Numbered from the stretch's first letter, positions 50,256 through 59,472 are shown. The stretch is DNA of 64,000 bases from UBA6224 sp963730375 (GCA_963730375.1 CAVSRJ010000001.1:558001-622000); one strand, 5' to 3'. Numbers and translations: made by a program. Notes: generated from the letters alone by a model not told the origin.

Positions 50256-50939
50256 ATGCACGTAAAAGAATCAACTATGCGACTGGGGCTGTTCCTGACA
50301 ACACTGGCTGCGATATGTCTGTTGGCGTTTGCGCCAGCTTTCGCGCTGGAGAGTGAGACCGAATCGAGTGACGACGACTCGACATCTTCCAGCCAGCCAA
50401 ATGAGACAGAGACCGAAAATGACATGCAAGATGTCAAAGAGGCAAAACTGAAAGTACAGAAGCTACGGGATGCCGCCAAAGCGCGCGTTGCTGAGCGCCG
50501 CGCCGACCACCAAGAAAAATCATTGGCACAACGCCAGAAAACTTGTGAACACATCCAAAAAGCCGTCAATAACAAACTGTCCGCATTTAACAACAGCGCA
50601 GATAAGTACCTCACTCGACTCGACGATGTCTTTACGAAATTGCAAGATTACCAGTCGACGAATAATCTATCCGTTAGCGATTACGACTCATTAGTTACAA
50701 CGGCAACCGAACAACAGTCTGCAGCCACGCTTGCTGTCCAGACGCTTAAGGATGCCGGCACGACACTTGACTGTACCGATAGCGATCCTGCGACCATGCT
50801 GACAGCAGCAAAAAATGCCGCATCAGATGCTCGCGATGCCCTGAAAGCATACAGGACTTCACTAAAAGATATCGTGGTTGCACTGGCACAGTCCAAAGAC
50901 ACAGCTACTGATGACTCAACCGATGGAGGAGCAAACTAA
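50256..50939 (+). CDS. Exported coiled-coil protein, unknown
   Basis: A 227-residue product with a signal peptide (residues 8-31, ending AFALES), an acidic Ser/Asp linker and a long charged helical body (KEAKLKVQKLRDAAKARVAE, then LDDVFTKLQDYQSTN) with two Cys. It overlaps the next gene by one base (TAATG), so the two are co-translated. It may be a surface-layer or pilus accessory component; no family is recognised. Confidence 0.65.
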   Translation: MHVKESTMRLGLFLTTLAAICLLAFAPAFALESETESSDDDSTSSSQPNETETENDMQDVKEAKLKVQKLRDAAKARVAERRADHQEKSLAQRQKTCEHIQKAVNNKLSAFNNSADKYLTRLDDVFTKLQDYQSTNNLSVSDYDSLVTTATEQQSAATLAVQTLKDAGTTLDCTDSDPATMLTAAKNAASDARDALKAYRTSLKDIVVALAQSKDTATDDSTDGGAN

Positions 50940-51214
50940 TGCGTATTTTACGAAATCAAGCAGGCGTTAGTCATCTTCTCGCGGTACTACTGGTCGTCGT
51001 GGTGGCGGTGGTAGGCTTTGCTGGATACACCGTCTGGAAAGCCGGACAGGACACCTCGTCTACTACCGAGCAGACCGCCGTCGCGCCAGTGGACAAGATT
51101 GAGACCAAAGCCGATTTACAGAATACGGGTGATTACCTCGACGAGGCCGCATCATCCCTCAACAGCGATTTGGATCCATCCGCACTCGACAGCTCTATCG
51201 ATCAGCTCCTGTAG
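50939..51214 (+). CDS. Pilin-like small membrane protein
   Basis: A 91-residue protein with the N-terminus MRILRNQAGVSHLLAVLLVV continuing into a single hydrophobic helix. The basic leader, a Gly, and a helix with no early charge resemble type IV prepilins, but the Glu at +5 is absent. The rest is a small acidic domain. It probably works with the co-translated exported protein upstream. Confidence 0.55.
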   Translation: MRILRNQAGVSHLLAVLLVVVVAVVGFAGYTVWKAGQDTSSTTEQTAVAPVDKIETKADLQNTGDYLDEAASSLNSDLDPSALDSSIDQLL

Positions 51215-51230
51215 TGTCGTAGATTCATCA

Positions 51231-51260
51231 GTACAAAGCGCACCGTGGTGCGCTTTGTAC
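51231..51260 (+). terminator. Terminator of the exported-protein pair
   Basis: GTACAAAGCGCACC (51231-51244) and GGTGCGCTTTGTAC (51247-51260) form a perfect 14-bp inverted repeat, 17 bp after the stop. It also serves the convergent gene at 51278. Confidence 0.75.
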
Positions 51261-51277
51261 GTGTTGCAAGGACGAAC

Positions 51278-51583
51278 TTAGACTGGGTCTACTTGAGACA
51301 AATCGAAGGCTTGTTCATACAGAACAACAACGGTGGAGAGCGGTTCTACCGGGGTCTCTTCGCCTGCAGCCGAGACTAGGGAATGTTCGGTCGGTGCAAT
51401 GATCGCAATCTTGCGTCCAGGGTCTACGGAGACCACTTCGCCCGTGACGATTTGGCCAACATATCGAGACTCCATAGGCTCTTCTGCGCTCGCTGGTCTG
51501 CCAGAAAGCTCGACTGCCAATTCAACAAAACCTTGTAATTCGGACGGGTTAATCGGGAGTGGTTGTTCGGGTTGTGATGCCAT
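51278..51583 (-). CDS. Hypothetical small acidic protein
   Basis: A 101-residue protein. The N-terminus (PINPSELQGFVELAVELSGR) is helical, followed by a strand-rich part (YVGQIVTGEVVSVDPGRKIAII) that could be a small beta-barrel. No family is recognised. It is divergent from pheS, about 105 bp apart. Confidence 0.6.
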   Translation of the reverse strand: MASQPEQPLPINPSELQGFVELAVELSGRPASAEEPMESRYVGQIVTGEVVSVDPGRKIAIIAPTEHSLVSAAGEETPVEPLSTVVVLYEQAFDLSQVDPV

Positions 51584-51687
51584 GTGTGCTGCTTATGTCT
51601 CAGTGTAATACGAAGTAACCAGAAGCACAAACAACAATTTTTGCCTTGGCCATACCAATTAGCCGTACCTCTGGTACAATGGGAGAA

Positions 51688-52713
51688 ATGATCGACCAAC
51701 AACTTGCTGATTCACTGAAAAAACGAGCTGCCGAGGGCGACAGTACTGTTATGCGCAGTCCTGAGTTTCGTAGTCTGTTCGAGCAGATCAAGACCATGCC
51801 CGCAGAAGAGCGTGCCGACTACGGCCAGGCAGTCAACCAACTTCGACAAGAGCTTGAAGCGACATTGCAGAGCCATGCTGACCAGGCAGAAGCCCTGCCG
51901 TCTCTCGATGTTACTGCTCCCCTCGACACCAATGCCGACGCAGCACAGTTGCTGCCAGGCGAGCAGGGCAGTGTCCATCCACTAATGCGCGAACTCGAGA
52001 CGGTGTTGGACATCTTTTACCGCATGGGTTTCAACGCCGTCGAATCTCGTGAAATTGATGATGACTTCCATATGTTTAGCGCACTTAACTTCCCAGAGGA
52101 TCACCCCGCCCGCGATGACTACGACACCTTCATGACGCACCAGACCGACCGGCATGACAAGCCACTGATTGCACCAGCTCACACCAGCACCATGCAAAAT
52201 CGCGTGTTGCAGCAGTACAAAGACCGCCTGGAGCGTGGCGAAAACATCGCCTGTGTCATCCCTGGACGTGTCTTTCGTAACGAGGATCTGGATGCTCGGC
52301 ACGAGCACACCTTCTACCAGCTGGAAGGGGTCTATGTCGGCAAGGGTGTGCACACCGGCATGCTGATTGCCACGCTCAAGACGTTCTTGCAGGAGTATTA
52401 CCAAAAAGAGTTGGACGTCAAAACGCAGCCATTCTATTTCCCATTCACCGAGCCCAGTTTTGAGTTTGCTATCAGCTGTCCGTTCTGCGACAAACAAGGC
52501 TGTAATATTTGCAGCCAATCGGGCTGGATTGAGCTGCTGGGCTGCGGCATGATCCACCCCAACGTGCTGCGCCACGCCGGCATCGACCCAGAAGTCTACA
52601 CCGGCTTTGCCTGGGGCGGTGGCATCGAGCGTTTGGTCATGATGAAGTACAACATCGAAGACATTCGCCACTTCGAGTCCGGTAAATTAGACTTCTTGAG
52701 GCAATTTTCATGA
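51688..52713 (+). CDS. pheS: Phenylalanyl-tRNA synthetase alpha subunit
   Basis: The catalytic subunit of the (alpha-beta)2 enzyme charging tRNA-Phe. The 341-residue product has an N-terminal coiled coil, motif 1 around HPLMRELETVLDIFYRMGF, motif 2 FRNEDLDARHEHTFYQ and motif 3 GFAWGGGIERLVMMKY. An insert CPFCDKQGCNICSQSGW looks like a zinc site, as in several Patescibacteria PheS. ATG 51688 is 7 nt after TACAAT (51675-51680), so the mRNA is probably leaderless. Starts at 51646 or 51679 precede or overlap the -10. Confidence 0.95.
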   Translation: MIDQQLADSLKKRAAEGDSTVMRSPEFRSLFEQIKTMPAEERADYGQAVNQLRQELEATLQSHADQAEALPSLDVTAPLDTNADAAQLLPGEQGSVHPLMRELETVLDIFYRMGFNAVESREIDDDFHMFSALNFPEDHPARDDYDTFMTHQTDRHDKPLIAPAHTSTMQNRVLQQYKDRLERGENIACVIPGRVFRNEDLDARHEHTFYQLEGVYVGKGVHTGMLIATLKTFLQEYYQKELDVKTQPFYFPFTEPSFEFAISCPFCDKQGCNICSQSGWIELLGCGMIHPNVLRHAGIDPEVYTGFAWGGGIERLVMMKYNIEDIRHFESGKLDFLRQFS

Positions 52714-53663
52714 CAGAGAGTATTTCTTGCACGCGGCGAAGGACAAGACACCGAAGGTATCCGATACCCGTGGAATAAAAACGAGCCGCCGGGCAAAACG
52801 CGTGATTGATTGCGTCGGCCAGACTTGAATAGCGATGTCCAGCCGTAAAATCGCGGATTGGCTTGCGGAATTGATGCAGTAGAGCCTGACGAGGCTACTG
52901 TAGAAGCGTGGTATTCTCGCGGTGGCATGGCATGTCGCAGCGTTGGTTGAGAGACACCAGGTAGAGCGTGACAACGAGCATTCGTATTGGTCGCCGGCCG
53001 GCCAGCGGCAGCAATCGAGGATACGGCCAAGGGTGACGTCTACTCCGGTCAATATGATTTACGCGACCGTCAAGTCAAACAGCACTGACTTCGTTTTACC
53101 CCATGCTCCAAAGACGATCAATGAGTGATGTATGATTGGCTTCCTTAGAAAATGCCAAGAGGCTCAACGGCATGACTAGTGGCGTTTAAGGACAGAAGTC
53201 ATTCGGAAAGCAAAAAGATGGCAGCACGATGGTAGAATTCTCAGAATTACTCGAGGAGCTAATCTGCATGAAGTTACGAGCAAGATAAACTGTGGTTGCT
53301 GTCACAGGCCGAAGCGAGACAATGCCTACCAGGTTGCACGAGGATTATCCCGAGGAAGAAAATTGGACAAAAGCATTCCAAGCTTAAGAGCCAGGCATTT
53401 GACCTCAGTTGCAATAGGCAGAGGCTGACGGTGAGTAATAGTATCTACGCGATAAGATTGAGAGTAAGACGCACGAGGCGCGGGCAAGGAGTGTTTTCGG
53501 AAATTCGAAGCCCTGCAACTCAGAAGCATCCGGCAAACGAGAAAATTCAAAGGATTTACCCGGCTACGAGCACTTATATTAGTCATCAAGCCAAATGGCT
53601 ATTCGAGTCTGACGGATGCTATCCAATTGCATGAAGAAATTAGACGAGTTAAGAAGGAGAATC
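52714..53663. other. 950-bp interval without a convincing gene between pheS and pheT
   Basis: No intact gene is evident. In the pheS frame, coding-like pieces such as EGIRYPWNKNEPP and EATVEAWYSRGGMACRSVG and AIEDTAKGDVYSGQYDLRD are separated by stops (about 52807, 52837, 52936, 52957). In frame 2, KRWQHDGRILRITRG to VARGLSRGRKL (about 53185-53430) and LRALILVIKPNGYSSLTDA (about 53480-53660) are open but lack starts. This may be a decayed insertion or a region of many read errors. An open frame at 53296-53634 looks random in composition. Confidence 0.5.
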
Positions 53664-56165
53664 ATGAAAATAACAGTGAATGCAGTCAAACAACTGACGC
53701 CGGTTGATATACCGGTTGATGAACTGGTGCGTAAGATTGGCTCGCAATTGGGCGAAGTAGAGGGTGTCGACAACCTGGGCGAAAAATACCAGGGTGTCGT
53801 TGTTGCAAAAGTCATCAGCTGCGAGGATCACCCGAACGCCGACCGCCTCCATGTCTGCATGGTGGATGACGGTGGGCGTGCGGAAGGCGTCGAGCGCAAC
53901 GAGCAAGGGCTGGTCCAGGTGGTTTGTGGGGCGACAAACGTTCGCGAGGGTCTGCTGGTGGCTTGGCTGCCGCCAGGTAGCACCGTACCAGAGAGCGTCG
54001 GCAAAGACCCATTTGTGCTCGAAGCCCGCGAACTACGCGGTGTCATCAGTAATGGTATGCTCGCCAGCCCACGTGAACTTGCGCTGGGTGAGGATCACGA
54101 TGGTATCTTGGAAATCGACAAAGACGCCCAGCCCGGCCAGGATTTTGCCAGTGTCTACAAGCTGGATGATTATGTCATCGACATCGAGAACAAGATGTTC
54201 ACGCATCGTCCAGATTGTTTTGGCATTCTGGGTGTCGCACGCGAAATCGCCGGTATCACGGGGCAGCAATTTACCAGCCCTGATTGGTATCAACCACAAC
54301 CATCCATCCCAGCAAAGGCCGCCGAGTTGCCACTGACTGTCACGAATGAATTAACTGATCTCGTGCCGCGTTTTAGCGCAATGACGCTCGCAGATGTGAC
54401 AATCAAACCAAGTCCAGAATGGCTCCAGGTGATTCTGACGAAACTGGGACAGAAGCCCATCAACAACGTTGTCGACCTGACGAACTTCTACATGTTGCTG
54501 ACCGGGCAGCCACTCCATGCCTACGACTACGACAAGGTAAAACAGCGCAGCAGCGGCGACACGGCCACCATTGTTGTTCGCCATCCCCACACCGACGAAA
54601 CCATTCGTCTCATCAATGACAAAGTGATTACACCTCGGCCAGAGGCCATTATGATTGTTACCGACCAGCAAGCTATTGGGCTCGGTGGCGTCATGGGTGG
54701 TGCCGATACCGAAGTCGATGAACACACCAAGAATCTTATCCTGGAAGCGGCAAGTTTTGATATGTATTCCATCCGCCGTACTAGCATGGCGCACGGCTTG
54801 TTTACCGATGCAGTGACTCGATTTAACAAGGGGCAGAGTCCATTGCAGACCATGTCGGTACTTGCCAAAGTTGCCGATGAATTGCAAAAGCTCGCCGAGG
54901 CGAAAGTCGCCAGCGAAGTGATTGACCTGAACCAAGTCGAAGGACGCCAGTGGGTGCATCCGCCCGTGTCGGTGGGGGTAGACTTCATTAATGAACGGCT
55001 CGGTTCGCAGCTATCTGTTGAAGATATGAAGCAGCTCCTGCAACATGTCGAATTTGCAGTCGAAACGAATGAAAGCCAGCTGACGGTCACCGCACCATTT
55101 TGGCGCACTGACATAGAGCTTCGCGAGGATGTTGTCGAAGAAATTGGTCGCCTATACGGCTACGACAAATTACCGCAAGACTTGCCCATGCGCCGTATCT
55201 CGCCGGTACAGAAAGACCTGCAACTAACGCGCAAGCAGCAGATTCGTGACGTGCTGAGCCGCAGCGGTGCGAACGAAGTGCTGTCGTATACCTTTGTGCA
55301 TGGCAACTTGCTCGATAAAGTCGGCCAGGACAAGTCGCACTCGTTCCAACTCTCCAACGCGCTCAGTCCCGACTTGCAGTATTACCGCCTCAGCGTGTTG
55401 CCGAGTCTCCTCGAAAAGATTCACCCCAACCTCAAATCGGGTCATGATGAATTTGCCCTGTTTGAGCTAGGCAAGGCGCACAGCAAGACCGAACTGGACG
55501 ATGCTGGTTTGCCGACCGAGTTTGATCGAGTGAGCCTGGTTCTAGCGGCCGATGCCAAGACGGCCAAACAACGCAGCGGGGCAGCCTACTATCGAGCGCG
55601 ACGGTTTGCAGAACTGCTGGTTGGCGACGACATGCAATTGCTGCCTCTTAACCAAGCGGATCTGCAAGGTCACGTCCTAACCGAGCAAATGTGCGCGCCA
55701 TTTGAGCCAAGCCGGTCGGCGGCCATGCTGCGAGACAATCGTGTCGTTGGTGTGATTGGTGAATTCACCACGAGCGTGCGTAAAGCTCTCAAGCTGCCGG
55801 ACTACTGCGCCGGCTTCGAATTGTTCTTGTCTGCGACGCGTTCAAGTGCCGCGCCATATCAACCATTGTCACGTTTTCCATCAGTTCACCAGGACATCAC
55901 CCTGCGAGTTGCGCAGGAAACTGCCTTTGCCGACGTTAGTCGAGTTGTCGATGAGGCGCTGCGAACCAACGCTCCCGATGAGTCGTTGTGTAGTCTCGAG
56001 TCCCTCAGCATTTACCGCAGTAATGATGATGATGCACACAAGAACTTGACGTTCAGAATCACAGTGACTCCTCAGGATCGTACCCTGACCGACAAAGAGA
56101 CATCATTGGTCATTGCTGCGATAGCTACAGCCGCGCACGAGCAATGCGGCGCCGAGCAGCTGTAA
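53664..56165 (+). CDS. pheT: Phenylalanyl-tRNA synthetase beta subunit
   Basis: An 833-residue partner of PheS that supplies editing and tRNA binding. Domains in order: B1, then a tRNA-binding OB domain (about 40-150, VVVAKVISCEDHPNADRLHV), B3/B4 editing (NKMFTHRPDCFGILGVAREI), B5 (ELREDVVEEIGRLYGYDKLP), the catalytic-like B6-B7 and a C-terminal FDX-ACB domain (PLSRFPSVHQDITLRV). The complete frame is undamaged. AGGAG is 6 nt before ATG 53664. It is separated from pheS by 950 bp, unlike the usual tight pheST operon. Confidence 0.96.
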   Translation: MKITVNAVKQLTPVDIPVDELVRKIGSQLGEVEGVDNLGEKYQGVVVAKVISCEDHPNADRLHVCMVDDGGRAEGVERNEQGLVQVVCGATNVREGLLVAWLPPGSTVPESVGKDPFVLEARELRGVISNGMLASPRELALGEDHDGILEIDKDAQPGQDFASVYKLDDYVIDIENKMFTHRPDCFGILGVAREIAGITGQQFTSPDWYQPQPSIPAKAAELPLTVTNELTDLVPRFSAMTLADVTIKPSPEWLQVILTKLGQKPINNVVDLTNFYMLLTGQPLHAYDYDKVKQRSSGDTATIVVRHPHTDETIRLINDKVITPRPEAIMIVTDQQAIGLGGVMGGADTEVDEHTKNLILEAASFDMYSIRRTSMAHGLFTDAVTRFNKGQSPLQTMSVLAKVADELQKLAEAKVASEVIDLNQVEGRQWVHPPVSVGVDFINERLGSQLSVEDMKQLLQHVEFAVETNESQLTVTAPFWRTDIELREDVVEEIGRLYGYDKLPQDLPMRRISPVQKDLQLTRKQQIRDVLSRSGANEVLSYTFVHGNLLDKVGQDKSHSFQLSNALSPDLQYYRLSVLPSLLEKIHPNLKSGHDEFALFELGKAHSKTELDDAGLPTEFDRVSLVLAADAKTAKQRSGAAYYRARRFAELLVGDDMQLLPLNQADLQGHVLTEQMCAPFEPSRSAAMLRDNRVVGVIGEFTTSVRKALKLPDYCAGFELFLSATRSSAAPYQPLSRFPSVHQDITLRVAQETAFADVSRVVDEALRTNAPDESLCSLESLSIYRSNDDDAHKNLTFRITVTPQDRTLTDKETSLVIAAIATAAHEQCGAEQL

Positions 56166-56189
56166 TATTGCAAAAACACCTCAGCCGTA

Positions 56190-56560
56190 TTATAATATGC
56201 CTCACGATTGTTAGGCGCCCCATATAGAACACAACTTGGGTTGATGCCCACTACGATCCGAACCTTGATAGACGTGGTGAGTACACCCGCGACCCCCTTG
56301 AACATTTTGGCTCGGCAGCGAAGTAAATTCGGCTTGGCTAGTCGGATGATCATGTACGGTGGTTTCGGTCCTACCGTGCGCTTTGCTGAGAGATATCCCG
56401 CGAGGGTTCTGCAGGGGTGGTGCCTTGTTGAATGTCTCTGTGTGTGGGGTGGGAGCCTTGAGTCGTCGAACGCCATGCGCGGTCGTTCGAATCTCTCGTA
56501 GGAATGTTTGTAGCTGCCAGCTACGACTTTCGCTCCCATCCCACCCACCCGCACCTCACA
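56190..56560 (+). ncRNA. Candidate structured RNA between pheT and the ABC exporter
   Basis: The 505-bp interval 56166-56670 has no credible gene. TATAAT (56190-56195) could start a transcript. Downstream are stems CACTACG/CGTGGTG, ACGGTGG/CTACCGT, and a 10-bp stem GGGTGGGAGC/GCTCCCATCC enclosing TCGAACG/CGTTCGA and GTAGCT/AGCTAC hairpins (about 56450-56545). It includes a T-arm-like CGTTCGAATC. It fits neither tmRNA, RNase P, SRP RNA nor a T-box. Confidence 0.4.
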
Positions 56561-56633
56561 AACTCGCACCCAAACCCAATCATTATTCCCACGTCTATCT
56601 TTTCTCCAGAATGCACAACCAGTGAGTTGTGGA

Positions 56634-56662
56634 TTGTGCAGAAAAGCATAGGTCTCTATACT
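56634..56662 (+). promoter_or_regulatory. ABC exporter promoter, leaderless
   Basis: TTGTGC (56634-56639) and TATACT (56657-56662) with a 17-bp spacer; the ATG at 56671 begins 8 nt after the -10. The inverted repeat TGCACAA/TTGTGCA (about 56612-56640) overlaps the -35 and could be an operator. Confidence 0.6.
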
Positions 56663-56670
56663 GTCAACCA

Positions 56671-58452
56671 ATGAAGAGTATCTGGCGAATTATCACGTTC
56701 ACTCGTGAGTTGTGGCCGATGTATGTAGCTGTCGGCATCTTTTCGATATTAGTTGCAGCCATGACGCAGCTGCAGCCGCTGTTTTTGAAGGGTGCAATTG
56801 ACGAAATAACAAAACTTAACAGTGGCGGACAGGCGGACATCGCCAAGGTGGCGCTGCTAGCCGCCCTCATATTCGTAACCGACCTGGGCCAGACGTTTTT
56901 TAGTAACATCGGTGGATATATCGGTGATATGCTGTCGGCGCGTCTGCAGCGGCTGATGAGCCAGCGCTATTTCCAGCATCTGTTAACGCTGCCGCAGAGC
57001 TATTTTGATACCGAGTTATCTGGGCGCGTCCATAACCGCATGAACCGCGGTATTTTCCAGATTACCAGCTATATCCAAACGGTCAGCAACAACTTCTTGC
57101 AGTTTTTGTTTAGCACTATTTTGTCGTTAATTATTGTGTTTGTGTACTCCTGGCAGGTAGGCGTCATGCTGTTCTTGCTGTACCCGGTATTTGTGTTCCT
57201 GACGACACGAACCAGCAGCAAATGGCAGGGCTACCAGAAAATTATCAATGATGAGACCGACGCTGCCACTGGCCGCTTTGCCGAAGCAATCGGACAAATC
57301 CGTGTCGTCAAAAGCTTTCTGCGTGAAAAGGGTGAGCTGAGCCTGTTCAGCCGTCGCTTTGAGAAGGTAGTTCGCACGACACGACCACAGAGTCGCTACT
57401 GGCACCGGCAAGATGTCATCCGCCGTCTGGTGCTAAACGTTATATTTTTTGCCGTCTATGCCTATATTTTTATAGAGACGGCACGGGGCGTCTACACCAT
57501 CGGTACGATGGTGCTATTAATCCAGTACGCAGCGAATATTCGCATCCCGATTTTCAGCATTAGTTTCATCGTGGACCAGTCGCAGCGAGCTATTGCCAAC
57601 ACGCGAGATTTCTTCGAGGTGATGGATCAAGAACCCGAGATTACTGACCATTCTGGTTCAGGATCTCTCAAGCTGACGCGTGGCGAGGTGGAGTTCCAGG
57701 ATGTCGATTTTGGCTACGACGCGAACACGACCGTACTTCGAAAGATGAGTTTCACGCTTCCACCAGACACGAAATCAGCGCTCGTTGGTGAAAGTGGTGA
57801 AGGCAAGACCACCATCACGAGTCTACTACTTCGCTTGTATGAGGTGAGCGGTGGTGCCATCACCATAGACGGGCAGAATATCAATGATGTCACTCAAGCC
57901 AGTCTACGCGATAACATTGGCGTGGTGTTCCAGGAACCCGCACTCTTTAGTGGGACCGTCCGTGAGAACATTGCCTATGGCAAACCAAAGGCGAGCCTGG
58001 CAGATATCAAACGAGCCGCCAAGGCAGCCAATGCCGATGAATTCATCAGCAAATTCGAAAAGGGCTACGACAGCGAAATCGGTGAACGTGGCCTGAAGTT
58101 GTCGGGCGGCCAAAAACAGCGCATTGCTATTGCCCGGGCCCTCCTCAAGGATGCGCCGATTCTCATACTGGACGAAGCTACCAGTAGCCTGGACAGCAAG
58201 AGCGAGCGCCAGGTCCAGGACGCCCTGGAGTACCTGATGCAGGGTCGTACGACGCTCATTATCGCTCACCGTCTGAGCACGATTCAGAATGTCGACCAGA
58301 TTATCTCGCTGCGCGACGGCGAGGTCATCGAATCGGGCTCGCCGGCAGAACTGGAACGGGGCAATGGAATCTACGCACAACTGCTCAAGCTGCAGCGCAT
58401 GGACACCGAGGCCAACAAGAAGAAACTTCAGCGATACGGCATTAAGGAGTAA
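56671..58452 (+). CDS. ABC multidrug/lipid exporter, fused permease-ATPase
   Basis: A half-transporter of 593 residues that should act as a homodimer, like MsbA or Sav1866. Six membrane helices span residues 1-320. The ATPase has Walker A ALVGESGEGKTTITSLLLR, Q-loop GVVFQEPALFSG, signature LSGGQKQRIAIARAL, Walker B ILILDEATSSLD and H-loop IAHRLSTIQ. Lipid, drug or peptide export are all possible. A Nudix gene follows 9 bp later. Confidence 0.93.
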   Translation: MKSIWRIITFTRELWPMYVAVGIFSILVAAMTQLQPLFLKGAIDEITKLNSGGQADIAKVALLAALIFVTDLGQTFFSNIGGYIGDMLSARLQRLMSQRYFQHLLTLPQSYFDTELSGRVHNRMNRGIFQITSYIQTVSNNFLQFLFSTILSLIIVFVYSWQVGVMLFLLYPVFVFLTTRTSSKWQGYQKIINDETDAATGRFAEAIGQIRVVKSFLREKGELSLFSRRFEKVVRTTRPQSRYWHRQDVIRRLVLNVIFFAVYAYIFIETARGVYTIGTMVLLIQYAANIRIPIFSISFIVDQSQRAIANTRDFFEVMDQEPEITDHSGSGSLKLTRGEVEFQDVDFGYDANTTVLRKMSFTLPPDTKSALVGESGEGKTTITSLLLRLYEVSGGAITIDGQNINDVTQASLRDNIGVVFQEPALFSGTVRENIAYGKPKASLADIKRAAKAANADEFISKFEKGYDSEIGERGLKLSGGQKQRIAIARALLKDAPILILDEATSSLDSKSERQVQDALEYLMQGRTTLIIAHRLSTIQNVDQIISLRDGEVIESGSPAELERGNGIYAQLLKLQRMDTEANKKKLQRYGIKE

Positions 58453-58461
58453 ACTAGCACT

Positions 58462-58917
58462 ATGCGTAAGGCGGCTCGAGCCATCATTATCTACAATAAC
58501 CAACTGCTGGTGATGCACCGCAACAAGTTTGGCAAAGAGTACTACACTTTGATTGGCGGCAATGTCGAGATGGGCGAGACGACCGAACAGGCTCTGGTGC
58601 GCGAGGTGCGGGACGAGACATCACTCAAGATTGCAAGTTACCGTCACGTTTGTACAGAGGAGGCCGGATCGATATACGGCAATCAATACATATACCTCTG
58701 TGAGTATCCGGGCGGCGATATAGAGCTCAGCCCCGAGTCCGATGAGGCACATATCAACAAGCTGGGCAAAAATCTCTACACGCCGATGTGGCTACCGCTC
58801 GACAAGCTGGCGGACGTTCCGTTTGTCTCAGAACGGCTGAAACAGTTTATTCTCGAAGGGTTGAGGCACGGATTTCCAGATTCGCCTCGTCAGCTCAATA
58901 AAACTACGATATACTAG
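58462..58917 (+). CDS. Nudix hydrolase
   Basis: A 151-residue enzyme. The Nudix box is GGNVEMGETTEQALVREV followed by RDETSL, with Asp for the usual Glu in REVxEE, which may still bind metal. The N-terminus RAIIIYNNQLLVMHRN is a standard first strand. The role could be cleaning of oxidised or non-canonical nucleotides. The ribosome site AAGGAG is within the end of the ABC gene. Confidence 0.85.
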   Translation: MRKAARAIIIYNNQLLVMHRNKFGKEYYTLIGGNVEMGETTEQALVREVRDETSLKIASYRHVCTEEAGSIYGNQYIYLCEYPGGDIELSPESDEAHINKLGKNLYTPMWLPLDKLADVPFVSERLKQFILEGLRHGFPDSPRQLNKTTIY

Positions 58918-58926
58918 AGCTAAGAT

Positions 58927-59472
58927 ATGACACGAAAGAGGGATCGATTTTTTGCGTTGATGGGGGCCGCGCTGTTCCTGGTGACGTCACTAGCACTTAG
59001 CGTTGCGGTCATTTTTGATATCGTCACCAACAAGGCGGATCCGGCAGCTAAGCCAGATACGTCTCAGCAGGAAAGTTGCTCCATTTCACAAACAACCGCG
59101 CCGGCCGAAAAACTACCAAGTGACTATGAGGCCACTGCCGCCACAACTGACCAGCTTCAAACCACCGATATTACCAAGGGTACGGGTGTGGCTGCTAAGT
59201 CGGGTGACTGTCTGAACATGAAGTATTACGGCACATTAGCCACGGATGGCACAGTGTTCGATGAGAACTACACCAAAGACACCGGTCTCCAGTTCCAACT
59301 CGGCCAGGGACAAGTTATCTCTGGCTGGGATCAGGGCATTGAAGGCATGCAGGTCGGTGGCGTCCGGCGTTTAGTCATTCCAGCTAATCTGGCCTACGGC
59401 GACCAGGCGCAGGGCAGCATCCCAGCTAATTCGACACTGGTTTTCCTAGTCAAACTCGTATCAATCCAGTAG
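58927..59472 (+). CDS. Exported FKBP-type peptidyl-prolyl isomerase
   Basis: A 181-residue protein with a membrane anchor (residues 9-32), a linker and an FKBP domain (about 85-181): CLNMKYYGTLATDGTVFDEN, GQGQVISGWDQGIEGMQVGG, RRLVIPANLAYGDQ and IPANSTLVFLVKL. It should help fold exported proteins outside the membrane. It follows the Nudix gene by 9 bp. Confidence 0.93.
   Translation: MTRKRDRFFALMGAALFLVTSLALSVAVIFDIVTNKADPAAKPDTSQQESCSISQTTAPAEKLPSDYEATAATTDQLQTTDITKGTGVAAKSGDCLNMKYYGTLATDGTVFDENYTKDTGLQFQLGQGQVISGWDQGIEGMQVGGVRRLVIPANLAYGDQAQGSIPANSTLVFLVKLVSIQ

Noticed and set aside
53296..53634. 112-residue open frame upstream of pheT
   Set aside because: Composition is random (many Arg, Ser, Cys), and two other frames look at least as coding-like; no start signal.
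56400..56440. T-box-like GGGTGGTGCC
   Set aside because: Lacks the conserved GNACCGCG end and specifier stem, and the downstream gene is an ABC exporter, not an amino acid gene.
56072..56671. Minus-strand 199-residue open frame
   Set aside because: It overlaps the end of pheT and the gap with the candidate RNA; despite a plausible-looking patch there is no ribosome site or family match.
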